From positions 1 to 33,184 of the forward strand of contig CAZNNH010000058.1 of the NCBI GenBank assembly GCA_964574335.1: a stretch of DNA of 33,184 nt. Direction: 5' to 3'. Made by a program: the position numbers and the translations under genes. Shown piece after piece: positions 15,271 to 23,301 of the stretch (positions within the stretch are counted from its first letter, which is position 1; each line of letters opens with the position of its first letter). Source of the DNA: CAZNNH01 sp964574335 (GTDB lineage Bacteria; Acidobacteriota; Vicinamibacteria; Fen-336). Under the pieces are notes generated by a model. It made no database searches. It saw only the letters and a program-made list of their open reading frames with translations, and had not been told where the DNA came from.

Positions 15271-17190
15271 ATGAAGAAGCGCTGGGCCGTCGTGTCGGTC
15301 GGAACGCCCGCCGTCGCCGTCCTCGCCGTCCTGATGGCGGCCTGCACCCACACCGGGGGAACGAAGGAGGAGCCGCTGCCGCCGGTCACGGCGGCCCAGC
15401 AGTCTGACCCGACCCCGCCCGAGATCCCACCGCTGCCGCCTCCCACCGCAGCATCGCCCTCGGTTCAAGGACCGACCGCCGCCGCCGCTGACGCTCCCGC
15501 CTCGCTGGCACCGATGGCCGGGGCTGAGGAGCCCCTCGGCATCGAGGACGGCATCGTCGGCGGCGTCGAGGGCGGCATGCCGGGCAGCGTCGACACAGTG
15601 GTTCCCGCAGGTGTGGTCGGCGGCATCGTCGGAGGTCTCGCGGCGGCCCCGCCTCCGGCGGCAGCCCGGCTGCGTCTGGCCAGGAGCCGGGCCCTCCAGA
15701 AGCAGGAGTGGAACTCCGGCGGGCTCAGCCCGCGGGCCCGCTACGTGGGCCCCATGAACACCGAGGCCTACGACCGGATCCGGGACAACGAGTTCCTGGC
15801 TGCCGCGACGAACCCGCTCTCGACCTTCTCGATCGACGTCGACACCGCCTCCTACGCCAACGTCCGCCGCTTCCTCGAGAGCGGGCAGCTTCCGCCCAAG
15901 GACGCCGTGCGGATCGAGGAGCTGATCAACTACTTCCGCTACGACTACGATCAGCCCGAGGGTGAGACCCCCTTCTCGGTGGCCACCGAGGTCTTCGCCT
16001 GCCCCTGGACACCCGCCCACCGCCTGGTCTCGATCGGGCTCCAGGGTCGAAGCCTGGACGAGACCGCGATCCCGCCGCGGAACCTGGTCTTTCTCCTGGA
16101 CGTGTCGGGGTCGATGGACGATCCGCGCAAGCTGCCGCTGCTGAAGGCGGCCATGAAGCTGCTGGTCGGCCAGCTCCGGGCCCAGGACCGGGTGGCCATC
16201 GTGGTGTACGCCGGCTCCTCGGGGCTGGTGCTCCCGCCGACCCCCGGCGACCAGAAGCCCCGGCTGCGGGACGCCCTGGAGCGGCTACGCGCGGGCGGAT
16301 CGACGGCGGGTGGCGAGGGGATCCAGCTCGCCTACCGGGTGGCCGCGGAGAGCTTCATCCCGGGCGGCGTCAACCGGGTGGTGCTGGCCACCGACGGCGA
16401 CTTCAACGTCGGCATCACCAACCAGGGCGACCTGGTCCGCCTGATCGAGGAGAAGCGCAAGACCGGCGTCTTCCTGTCGGTGCTGGGCTTTGGCGAGGGG
16501 AACCTGAAGGATTCGACGATGGAGAAGCTGGCCGACTCCGGAAACGGCAACTACGCCTACATCGACTCGCTGTCGGAGGCGCGCAAGGTGCTGGTCCGCG
16601 AGTCCGGCGCCACCCTGGTGACCATCGCCAAGGACGTCAAGATCCAGGTCGAGCTCAACCCGGCCCGGGTGGCCGCCTATCGCCTCATCGGCTACGAGAA
16701 CCGCGTGCTGGCGGCCGAGGACTTCAATGACGACGAGAAGGACGCCGGCGAGATCGGCGCCGGCCACTCGGTCACCGTCCTGTACGAGGTGGTCCCAGCC
16801 GGCGTCGAGATCCCGCTGCCGGGCGTGGACCCCCTCAAGTACCAGGCGCCACCAGCGACCCACGAGAGGGCCGCCAGCCAGGAGCTGCTCACGGTCAAGC
16901 TTCGCTACAAGGAGCCAAGCGGCGAGCGGAGCCGGCTGCTGAGCCTGGCGGTGGAGGACGACCCCGAGCACCCGGCCTCGGCCAACGCCCGCTTCGCCTC
17001 CGCGGTGGCCGGCTTCGGGATGCTGCTTCGGGACTCGGAGCACAAGGGCGCGGCGACCTGGGACCAGGTCGCCGAGCTGGCCCGCGGGGCGGTGGGTCGT
17101 GACCCCGGCGGCTACCGCTCCCAGTTCTGCCAGCTCGTCGAGACGGCCGAGGCGCTGGCGACGCCCACCCAGGTCAGCACCATCGAGTGA
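15271..17190 (+). CDS. YfbK-like VWA-domain lipoprotein
   Basis: Encodes 639 residues. The N-terminus MKKRWAVVSVGTPAVAVLAV continues as LMAAC, so Cys25 is probably lipidated. Residues 35-135 are a low-complexity Pro/Ala/Gly linker including GGIVGGLAAAPPP. The YfbK N-terminal domain follows (NTEAYDRIRDNEFLAAATNP, FSIDVDTASYANVRRFL), then a von Willebrand A domain with an intact MIDAS (D277-x-S279-G-S281), then the DUF3520-type C-terminus (AAYRLIGYENR). YfbK-like proteins are envelope proteins of unknown function; the MIDAS suggests metal-dependent adhesion to a partner. It stands alone between PepT and the nuclease, and a strong hairpin follows its stop. Confidence 0.9.
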   Translation: MKKRWAVVSVGTPAVAVLAVLMAACTHTGGTKEEPLPPVTAAQQSDPTPPEIPPLPPPTAASPSVQGPTAAAADAPASLAPMAGAEEPLGIEDGIVGGVEGGMPGSVDTVVPAGVVGGIVGGLAAAPPPAAARLRLARSRALQKQEWNSGGLSPRARYVGPMNTEAYDRIRDNEFLAAATNPLSTFSIDVDTASYANVRRFLESGQLPPKDAVRIEELINYFRYDYDQPEGETPFSVATEVFACPWTPAHRLVSIGLQGRSLDETAIPPRNLVFLLDVSGSMDDPRKLPLLKAAMKLLVGQLRAQDRVAIVVYAGSSGLVLPPTPGDQKPRLRDALERLRAGGSTAGGEGIQLAYRVAAESFIPGGVNRVVLATDGDFNVGITNQGDLVRLIEEKRKTGVFLSVLGFGEGNLKDSTMEKLADSGNGNYAYIDSLSEARKVLVRESGATLVTIAKDVKIQVELNPARVAAYRLIGYENRVLAAEDFNDDEKDAGEIGAGHSVTVLYEVVPAGVEIPLPGVDPLKYQAPPATHERAASQELLTVKLRYKEPSGERSRLLSLAVEDDPEHPASANARFASAVAGFGMLLRDSEHKGAATWDQVAELARGAVGRDPGGYRSQFCQLVETAEALATPTQVSTIE

Positions 17191-17208
17191 AGGCGTACCG
17201 GAGCCGCC

Positions 17209-17242
17209 CGAAGCGCCTTCGCCCGCCGTGGAAGGCGCTTCG
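17209..17242. terminator. 12-bp perfect hairpin downstream of the YfbK-like gene
   Basis: CGAAGCGCCTTC (17209-17220) and GAAGGCGCTTCG (17231-17242) pair perfectly across a 10-nt loop, 18 bp after the YfbK-like stop. There is no downstream T-run, so it may act as a pause, an RNA-stabilising 3' end, or a weak terminator. No other gene is interrupted by it. Confidence 0.5.
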
Positions 17243-17336
17243 ACGTCTCACCTCCAGGCCAACCCTGGGTTCGGTGCCGATCATGGCAGCACACCTGCCG
17301 CGACTTTCTGCGAAGATGGCAGTGGGAGGTCGATCC

Positions 17337-17978
17337 ATGAACCGTCCACTGTTGGCGCTCGTCGCCGTTCTCGCGCCGTCCCTCGTCGCCATCGGCGGCC
17401 CCGCGTCAGCCGCCCCCCCGCCAGCCCAGGAGGGTGCTCAGGCCGAGGCCCGTCCCGCGCCCTTGCCCCAGCCGCAGCGCCACGGCCAGCGGGTGAGCGT
17501 CGATCCCGGCAAGCTGAGCGTCGACGATGGCGACACGGTGCTGATCCGATGGGGAGACAACGACGTCGAGACGGTTCGCATCCTGGGCATCGACACCCCA
17601 GAGACGCGCCACCTGCCGCACAACCTGCCCTACGCCCAGGCCTTCGGCGAGGAGGCGTCGGCGTTCGCCAGCGGGGCGTTCGCCGCCGCCACCGAGATCG
17701 AGCTGCTTCGGGCGTCGACGCTCGACCCGTACGGCCGCACCCTGGGCTACTTCTTCCTGAACGGCAGGAACTACTCGGTGCTGGTGGTGGCGGCCCGCCT
17801 CGCCTACGAGAGCGTCTCCCACTACGGCGACAACGGCTTCCCGGAGGAGGCGGCTGCCGTGCTCGCCGCTTCGAAGTCGGCGGGGCCTCTCGCCTTCGAG
17901 CCGCCCTGGGAGTTCCGCAACCGGATGCGTGAGCTCAGCCGGTGGCTGAAGGAGCGCGGGGCCTACCCCGAGGGGTGA
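17337..17978 (+). CDS. Secreted staphylococcal-type thermonuclease (SNase-like)
   Basis: Encodes 213 residues. The signal peptide is MNRPLLALVAVLAPSLVAIG to about residue 26, followed by a Pro/Ala/Gln linker to about 50. The SNase (OB-fold) domain has VDDGDTVLI (Asp64, Asp66), VRILGIDTPET with Arg81, Asp86, Thr87 and Glu89 in the positions of staphylococcal Arg35, Asp40, Thr41 and Glu43, and DPYGRTLGY with Arg134 for Arg87. All catalytic residues are therefore present, and it should be a Ca-dependent extracellular or periplasmic nuclease acting on DNA and RNA. GGGAGG precedes the ATG at 17337. It is followed by 137 bp without a gene. Confidence 0.88.
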   Translation: MNRPLLALVAVLAPSLVAIGGPASAAPPPAQEGAQAEARPAPLPQPQRHGQRVSVDPGKLSVDDGDTVLIRWGDNDVETVRILGIDTPETRHLPHNLPYAQAFGEEASAFASGAFAAATEIELLRASTLDPYGRTLGYFFLNGRNYSVLVVAARLAYESVSHYGDNGFPEEAAAVLAASKSAGPLAFEPPWEFRNRMRELSRWLKERGAYPEG

Positions 17979-18043
17979 GCCTCCCGCACCTCGGCGGCGG
18001 GTGGAGTTGACGCCCGCCCGCCGGGGCCGTACCTTTCTGCGAT

Positions 18044-18066
18044 CCGGCTGCCGGGAGGGCAGCCGG
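18044..18066. promoter_or_regulatory. 9-bp hairpin in the leader of the PilN-like gene
   Basis: CCGGCTGCC (18044-18052) and GGCAGCCGG (18058-18066) pair perfectly with a 5-nt loop, 49 nt before the PilN-like ATG. A TTGACG lies 31 bp upstream of it with a poor -10 (TACCTT, 17 bp on). It could be a terminator for the nuclease gene without a T-run, or a leader structure. Confidence 0.35.
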
Positions 18067-18115
18067 GAGACCTCGACGGGGCCCCCGGCGACGGTCGAGG
18101 GCGTGAGGGAGCGAC

Positions 18116-18643
18116 ATGGGTCCTAGCCACACGAGAGGTCGGCCACCCTCGAGGCCGCGGGCCGCCTCAGCGGCCCCGCTATCGATGGCGTGGGTGGTGC
18201 TGTCGGGGGCGGCGGCAGCCGCCCTCTACTGCGCGTTCTCGACCTGGAGCGTGAGACGTGCCACCGCCGAGCTCCAGAGCCGCGGCGCCGAGATCGAGGC
18301 GCAGCTCGCCCCCCACCAGGAGCTGGAGGAGCAGGTGGCACGGCTGGCCGCCCGCAAGAAGGTGGTGGAGACGAAGAGGTCCCTGCTCGCGGGCGTCCGG
18401 GGCAGGCAGCAGGCCGCGGCCAAGCTCCTGTCCGCGATGGGAGCCGCCTTCGACCCGCACGTGCAGCTCGTGACGGTGACGCCTGGAGGCGGCAAGATCG
18501 GCGGCCGGGCCGATACGCCCCTGGCCGCCAACGAGGTGGGCGAGCGGCTCGACGCGGCGGGGCTGTTCCGCGACTACGGCCTGGAGAGCTTCAGCGGGAA
18601 CGCCTTCACGCTGAGCTTCACGCTGCAGGAGGCGCCCCAGTGA
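18116..18643 (+). CDS. PilN-like type IV pilus/secretion assembly protein
   Basis: Encodes 175 residues. A basic N-terminus is followed by one membrane segment (MAWVVLSGAAAAALYCAFSTW, about residues 24-44), an alpha-helical coiled coil rich in Glu and Ala, and a C-terminal beta-alpha domain (HVQLVTVTPGGGKIGGRADT, LFRDYGLESFSG, FTLSFTLQEA). This order and size match PilN and the related GspL C-terminal half, which link the outer-membrane secretin to the inner-membrane ATPase. The usual N-terminal NLLP-type motif that binds PilM is missing. A GGGAG lies before the ATG. Its TGA overlaps the GTG of the PilO-like gene by 4 bp. Confidence 0.6.
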   Translation: MGPSHTRGRPPSRPRAASAAPLSMAWVVLSGAAAAALYCAFSTWSVRRATAELQSRGAEIEAQLAPHQELEEQVARLAARKKVVETKRSLLAGVRGRQQAAAKLLSAMGAAFDPHVQLVTVTPGGGKIGGRADTPLAANEVGERLDAAGLFRDYGLESFSGNAFTLSFTLQEAPQ

Positions 18644-19170
18644 GCGCGGCAGGTTGGATCGCACGCGTCGCGGCGGGGGCCCTGGTGTTCGGGGTCGTGG
18701 TGGCCGCCCACCGGTTGACCCTGTACCCGAAGGACGTCGCCGCTCGGGAAGCGGCCGAGCGCGAAGTGGCCGCGCTGACGGAGCGTCTGCAACAGATAGA
18801 AGCGGCGGTCGCCGGCGAGGCCGAGCTGCGCGACGATCTGCGCCGGGTCGAGGCCGAGGCCGCCTCCCTGGAGAAGGTGGTCCCCCGCGAAACGGCAGAG
18901 CAAGTGCTGGTGAAGGTCTTCGACTGGCGGGCGCGCGAGCTGGGCCTGGCGGTCACCGGCTTGCGCTGGGGAGCCCGGGAGACGCGCGAGGGCTACACGG
19001 CGGCGCCCCTGACCCTGGAGGTCCGGGGCGCGCCGGCCGCCGCCCTGCTCTTCGGCGCGCGGGTGACCACCGGGGATCCGCTGCTGGCCATCCAGTCGAT
19101 CGAGCTCCGCCGCGGTCCCCTCTCCACGCTCCACGTGGCCGCCGAGGCCATCGCGGTACCCGACAGGTGA
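18640..19170 (+). CDS. PilO-like type IV pilus/secretion assembly protein
   Basis: Encodes 176 residues. The N-terminal membrane segment (VAAGALVFGVVVAAHRLTL, after GWIAR) and a long coiled coil (REAAEREVAALTERLQQIEA, VEAEAASLEKVVP) are followed by a C-terminal domain ending ELRRGPLSTLHVAAEAIAV, the layout of PilO, the PilN partner. The GTG start at 18640 overlaps the preceding stop (GTGA), so the two are translated together as a heterodimer, as PilN and PilO are. No PilM, PilP, PilQ, pilin or ATPase gene is adjacent. It ends 10 bp before the end of a convergent pseudogene. Confidence 0.6.
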   Translation: MSAAGWIARVAAGALVFGVVVAAHRLTLYPKDVAAREAAEREVAALTERLQQIEAAVAGEAELRDDLRRVEAEAASLEKVVPRETAEQVLVKVFDWRARELGLAVTGLRWGARETREGYTAAPLTLEVRGAPAAALLFGARVTTGDPLLAIQSIELRRGPLSTLHVAAEAIAVPDR

Positions 19171-19180
19171 CCGACCCGCC

Positions 19181-19318
19181 TCAGCGCGTGATCGCGTAGT
19201 AGATCACATAGAACCACGAGAAGATCCCATGGACGATCGCCCAGAGGATCGACTTGTGCTGGCTCCACGAGATGGCGATCGCCAGCGCGGTCCCGAAGCC
19301 GACGCCGGCTCGCCTGCA
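19181..19318 (-). pseudogene. Small membrane protein gene with its 5' end removed by a palindrome
   Basis: On the minus strand the frame reads GFGTALAIAISWSQHKSILW followed by AIVHGIFSWFYVIYYAITR and a TGA at 19183-19181. This looks like the body of a small hydrophobic protein of a kind I have seen repeatedly as a conserved hypothetical: two membrane segments and a terminal YYAITR. The frame has no ATG, GTG or TTG. Going upstream it runs into an in-frame TGA in the left arm of palindrome copy 2, only a few codons from the first conserved residue. The start and ribosome site are therefore gone, probably replaced by the repeat. It is too short and oddly framed for the usual gene finders. Confidence 0.6.
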
Positions 19319-19321
19319 ATG

Positions 19322-19370
19322 GGGTCAGGTCTAGACTTTTGACTTGTAGTCAAAAGTCTAGACCTGACCC
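19322..19370. repeat. REP-like palindrome, copy 2, between a small gene and the carboxylesterase
   Basis: Arms 19322-19343 and 19349-19370 are perfect 22-nt inverted repeats around a 5-nt loop, with the core GGTCAGGTCTAGACTTTTGA. It is essentially identical to copy 1 at 8775-8830 in both arms, differing mainly in the loop and one base of the left arm. It lies 7 nt past the stop of the carboxylesterase gene and directly against the pseudogene body, so it occupies a gene boundary on both sides. Confidence 0.88.
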
Positions 19371-19376
19371 TCTTCT

Positions 19377-20924
19377 CTACCGGCCGGCGAAGCGCTCGAC
19401 GAAGTCCAGGCGCGCCTTGCGCGGGTCCGGCATGGCCACCGGCCCGGTGAGGGTGAAGTCCATGATGACGTCGTCCTTCTCCGAGTAGCGGGGCCACTTC
19501 GGCCGCCCGTCGCCATTGGGGTCTCCGGTCTTGGCGAAGGCGGCCCAGTAGGCGTTGGCGGCGGCCGCCAGCGCCTCGTCCTCCGCGGTGGTCGCCTGTC
19601 CGTACTTGGCCCGCACCGTCTCGAACACGAACGGGATCTCGGTGGCGTGGAGGGCGCCCGGCGTCTCTGCGCGCAGCGAGGAGGCGACGTACGAGAAGCG
19701 GTAGGCGTAGGTCGGCTGGCCGCTGGCGGAAGCCAGCCGCGCCAGCAGCCGCGCCGGCTCGACCATGGCGCCGTCGCTCGCCAGACCCACCCCGACCTCG
19801 CCGAGGTTGCCGGTCTTCTCGGGGTCGTAGGCGGCCACCACCGCGTCCTTCTCGGCGCCGAAGCGGGCCAGCATCCCCTCGACGGCGGCCGGGGACAGCG
19901 GCATGAAGCCGAACTCACGGCTGTTGGCGCCGATCATGTAGGGGATGTGGGCCTGCCGGCCGGCTCGGAAAGCGATCTCCGGCTCCTCGGCCACGATCTT
20001 GCCGTCGATCATGGGACCCGCGTAGGTGTCGCGCTGCTGGCCCATGGTCATCAGGTTCAGGCCCCGCACCACCTCGCTCGCGGGCAGCTTTCGCAGCGCC
20101 TGGAGCGCCGCCGCGTCCTCTCCCGTCACGCCCACCAGCTTGGCGAACGCGACCCCGACCGCCTCGGCCTGCTTCAGGTTCCGGGGCGTCATGATCCCGC
20201 CGGCGCGGCCGCCGCCGGACTCCACGATCGCCTTCTGAAAGAGGCCCCGGGCCAGCGGCGTGACCATCAGGGTGTTCACCGAGCCGCCACCGGCCGACTC
20301 CCCGAACAGCGTCACGTTGGCGGGATCGCCTCCGAAGCCGGCGACGTTCTTCTTCACCCAGCCGAGGGCCGCGATCTGGTCGAGATAGCCGTAGTTGCCC
20401 AGCGGCCCGTCCGGCGCCTCCCGGGTCAGCGCCGGGTGGGCGAAGAAGCCGAAGCGGCCGAGCCGGTAGTTGAGGCTCACGAAGACGACCCCACGCCGTG
20501 CGAAGGCGGAGCCGTCGTAGACGGCGGGTGAGCTGCCGCCGTTGACGAACCCTCCCCCGTGGATCCAGACCATCACCGGCAGCGGCGACGCCACTTTCTT
20601 CTCGGGCGCCCACACGTTGACGTACAGGCAGTCCTCCGCGGGCGGCGTGCCGAGAGGGGCGGCGTCGCTCGGGAAGGGCTCCTGCATGCAGTCGTGGGCG
20701 TAGGCGTCGGCCTGGCGCACGCCCTCCCAGGGGGCCACCGGCTGGGGGGCGCGCCAGCGGTTCTCTCCGGTGGGCGCCGCCGCGTAGGGGACGCCTTTCC
20801 AGGAGACGACGCCGTCGGCGACGACTCCCTCCAAGAGGCCACTCTCGGTCCGTACCGGTTCCGCCTGGACGCTCGCCCCGAGGGCGAGAAGCACGGCAGA
20901 CGAATAGAGCAACATGTTCTTCAT
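19377..20924 (-). CDS. Secreted type B carboxylesterase/lipase
   Basis: Encodes 515 residues. The signal peptide is MKNMLLYSSAVLLALGASVQ. The alpha/beta-hydrolase fold shows the type B signatures: EDCLYVNVWAP, oxyanion-loop HGGG at 122-125, and the nucleophile in GESAGGG (Ser210); the His region GALHATEIPFVF and the SREFG block supply the other triad residues. It hydrolyses esters in the envelope or outside. GGAGA is upstream of the ATG. It starts 21 bp after the GH3 stop and is its partner in a two-gene operon, so it may remove ester groups, such as acyl or aromatic esters, from a polysaccharide whose sugars the GH3 releases. That link is inference. Confidence 0.9.
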   Translation of the reverse strand: MKNMLLYSSAVLLALGASVQAEPVRTESGLLEGVVADGVVSWKGVPYAAAPTGENRWRAPQPVAPWEGVRQADAYAHDCMQEPFPSDAAPLGTPPAEDCLYVNVWAPEKKVASPLPVMVWIHGGGFVNGGSSPAVYDGSAFARRGVVFVSLNYRLGRFGFFAHPALTREAPDGPLGNYGYLDQIAALGWVKKNVAGFGGDPANVTLFGESAGGGSVNTLMVTPLARGLFQKAIVESGGGRAGGIMTPRNLKQAEAVGVAFAKLVGVTGEDAAALQALRKLPASEVVRGLNLMTMGQQRDTYAGPMIDGKIVAEEPEIAFRAGRQAHIPYMIGANSREFGFMPLSPAAVEGMLARFGAEKDAVVAAYDPEKTGNLGEVGVGLASDGAMVEPARLLARLASASGQPTYAYRFSYVASSLRAETPGALHATEIPFVFETVRAKYGQATTAEDEALAAAANAYWAAFAKTGDPNGDGRPKWPRYSEKDDVIMDFTLTGPVAMPDPRKARLDFVERFAGR

Positions 20925-20945
20925 GGCGTCTCCTGAGAAGCGTAG

Positions 20946-23228
20946 CTAGGGCACGACCGTGAGCTCGGCGTGAAGGGGGGCGGTCGAGTCCGCGCCCACC
21001 CAGATGTCGAAGGCGGCCGCATCCTGGACCCACTTCCCCTCCGCGTCGGAGAAGTAGCGGAGCTGGTCGGGGCCGAGGTCGAAGGTCACCGTCTTCGACT
21101 CCCCCACCGCCAGGCCGATCCTCCGGAAGCCCTTCAGCTCACGCTTCGGGCGCGAGGCGCGGCCGTACCGCTGGTGGATGTAGAGCTGGGCCACCTCCTC
21201 GCCCGGGCGGGTCCCGGTGTTGGTCACGTCGACCGACACCTGGACCTGCTGGCCCAGCTTCACCTCGGGGCCGGTGAGCCTGAGGTTCTCGAAAGAGAAG
21301 CGGGTGTAGCTCAGGCCGTAGCCGAAGGGGTAGAGCGGGGTCGTCTCCCCATCCCAGTAGCGCGAGCGGTACATCTCGGAGCCCTCGGGCTGGTGGGTGA
21401 GGTTGCGGGCGTAGTAGAGGGGGGCGTGGGCGCCGCTCCGCGGGAAGGTGACCGGCAGCTTGCCGCCCGGGACCGCGTCGCCGAACAGCACGTCGGCCAC
21501 GGCGCTCCCTCCCTCGCTGCCCGGCAGCCAGGCCTCGAGGATGGCGGGCACGTTCTCCGAGGCCCAGTCGATCGAGAGCGGTCGGCCGTTGAGCAGCACC
21601 AGGACCACCGGCTTGCCGAGGGCCACCACCGCCTTCAGCAGCTCCTCCTGACGACCCGGCAGGTCGAGGGAGGCGCGCGAGGCGGCCTCGCCGCTCATGT
21701 CGGCCCGCTCGCCCATGACCGCGATCACCAGCTCCGCCGCGCCAGCGGTCTCGATCGCCTTCTGGAACGCGGCCTCCGCCTGCGCGGGGGTCTCGGCCGG
21801 CTTCTTCGGCCCCGGGACCAGGTCGTCGAAGAAGGACGGCACCAGGCGCCGGATCTCGGGACCGGGGGCGTAGGCCACCTTGGCCTGGGGCAGCCTGGCA
21901 CGGATCCCCTCGAGCACGGTGACCGCGGCGGGGACGTGGCCGAACACCACCCAGGAGCCCTCGGTGTCGGCCTTCGAGTCGGCGAGCGGGCCGATCACGG
22001 CGACGTTCGACAGGTCCTTGGCCAGCGGCAGCAGGTCGCCCTGGTTGCGGAGCAGGACCATCGACCGGACCGCGGCGGCGCGGGCCGCGGCTCGGTGCCG
22101 CGGATCGGCGGCGGCGGCCTCCGCGCGCGCCTGGTCGGCGTACGGCGTCTCGAACAGACCGAGACGCACCTTCACGGCCAGCACCCGGCGCACCGCCTCG
22201 TCGACCAGCGCTTCGGGCAGGACGCCGTCCCGGACCAGGCCGGCCAGGTTCTCGGCGTAGGTGCCGCTGGCCATGTCCATGTCGAGGCCGGCCATCAGCG
22301 CGCGGGCGGCGGCGTCCCTCCCGTCCCGGGCGAAGCCCTGGACGACCAGGTTGCCCACCGCCATCGCGTCGCTGACCACGAAGCCCTCGAAGCCCCAGTC
22401 CCGGCGCAGGACGTCCGTGAGCAGCCATCGGTTCCCGGCAGCCGGGACGTCGTTCAGGTCCATGTACGCGCTCATGAACGAGCCGACCCCGGCGCCGACC
22501 GCGGCGGCGAAAGGCGGGAAGTAGACGTTTCGGAGCTGCACCTCCGGGACGTAGACGGGGTCGTAGTCCCGGCCGCCCTCGGCGGCTCCGTAGGCGCCGA
22601 AGTGCTTGGCGCAGGCGAGGAGGTGGTCGGGGGCGCCCAGATACGGTCCCTGGAAGCCATGGACCTGGGCCGCCGCCATCGCCGCCCCGAGGAACGGGTC
22701 TTCACCCGCCCCCTCGACGATGCGCCCCCAGCGCGGGTCGCGGGCGATGTCGACCATCGGGGCGAAGGTCCAGTGGATGCCCGCGGCCCGCGCCTCCCGG
22801 GCCGCGACCTCGGCCGCCCGCTCCGGCACCGAGGGGTCCCACGAGGCGGCCATCGCCAGCGGGACCGGGAAGACAGTGTGGTAGCCGTGGATCACGTCGA
22901 GCCCGTACAGGACCGGGATCTTCAGCCGGGACTCCTCGACGGCGATGCGCTGGATCCGGTTGAGCTCCTGGGTGTCGTTCAACCAGAGGATGGAGCCCGC
23001 GCCGCCCTTGCGGACCGTCTCCTCGGGGCCCGGCCCGCCGAAGAAGGCGACGCCCGCCGCCTGGGTGAGCTGGCCCACCTTCTCCTCGAGCGTCATCTGC
23101 CCGAGCAGCGCGTCGGCCCTCGCCGCGACCTCGGCGTCGGTCAACGGCGCCGGCGCCGCCACCGCCGAGGGCAACGGAACCCCGGCCAGAAGGAGCCCGA
23201 CCATCGCCGTCCAGACGGTTCCGCGCAT
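20946..23228 (-). CDS. bglX: Secreted GH3 beta-glucosidase (BglX-like)
   Basis: Encodes 760 residues with a signal peptide (MRGTVWTAMVGLLLAGVPLP). The GH3 N-terminal barrel is present (MTLEEKVGQLTQ, PVLYGLDVIHGYHTVFP, DPRWGRIVEGAGEDP, AKHFGAYGAAEGGRDY). The nucleophile Asp is at 287, in VVSDAMAV. A C-terminal alpha/beta domain and a fibronectin III-like domain follow (SYTRFSFENLRL, GEEVAQLYIH). It releases terminal beta-D-glucosyl or related residues from oligosaccharides in the periplasm. It is the first gene of the GH3-esterase operon and follows a promoter with an operator palindrome. The start is preceded by GGAGGGCGAG. The symbol is by resemblance to BglX. Confidence 0.92.
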   Translation of the reverse strand: MRGTVWTAMVGLLLAGVPLPSAVAAPAPLTDAEVAARADALLGQMTLEEKVGQLTQAAGVAFFGGPGPEETVRKGGAGSILWLNDTQELNRIQRIAVEESRLKIPVLYGLDVIHGYHTVFPVPLAMAASWDPSVPERAAEVAAREARAAGIHWTFAPMVDIARDPRWGRIVEGAGEDPFLGAAMAAAQVHGFQGPYLGAPDHLLACAKHFGAYGAAEGGRDYDPVYVPEVQLRNVYFPPFAAAVGAGVGSFMSAYMDLNDVPAAGNRWLLTDVLRRDWGFEGFVVSDAMAVGNLVVQGFARDGRDAAARALMAGLDMDMASGTYAENLAGLVRDGVLPEALVDEAVRRVLAVKVRLGLFETPYADQARAEAAAADPRHRAAARAAAVRSMVLLRNQGDLLPLAKDLSNVAVIGPLADSKADTEGSWVVFGHVPAAVTVLEGIRARLPQAKVAYAPGPEIRRLVPSFFDDLVPGPKKPAETPAQAEAAFQKAIETAGAAELVIAVMGERADMSGEAASRASLDLPGRQEELLKAVVALGKPVVLVLLNGRPLSIDWASENVPAILEAWLPGSEGGSAVADVLFGDAVPGGKLPVTFPRSGAHAPLYYARNLTHQPEGSEMYRSRYWDGETTPLYPFGYGLSYTRFSFENLRLTGPEVKLGQQVQVSVDVTNTGTRPGEEVAQLYIHQRYGRASRPKRELKGFRRIGLAVGESKTVTFDLGPDQLRYFSDAEGKWVQDAAAFDIWVGADSTAPLHAELTVVP

Positions 23229-23246
23229 CTCGCCCTCCTGGATCGC

Positions 23247-23275
23247 ATCCTATTGACACCAGGTGTCACTGTCAA
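23247..23275 (-). promoter_or_regulatory. Promoter of the GH3-esterase operon
   Basis: On the minus strand TTGACA (23275-23270) and TAGGAT (23252-23247) are spaced 17 bp apart, and the GH3 ATG follows 18 bp after the -10, preceded by GGAGGG. The -35 is a perfect consensus match. Nearly the whole spacer is occupied by a palindrome, listed separately. Confidence 0.6.
23254..23268. promoter_or_regulatory. Operator-like palindrome inside the GH3 promoter spacer
   Basis: TGACACC (23254-23260), one central base, and GGTGTCA (23262-23268) form a perfect 15-bp palindrome filling the space between -35 and -10. A repressor bound here would block RNA polymerase directly. Further half-site-like repeats, GGTGTT and TGACAG, overlap the -35. 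Odd-length perfect palindromes of this kind are typical of TetR/LacI/GntR-type repressors. No such gene is adjacent, so the regulator is unknown. Confidence 0.6.
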
Positions 23276-23301
23276 CACCCAGTGCTATCAGGGGCTGAAG
23301 G

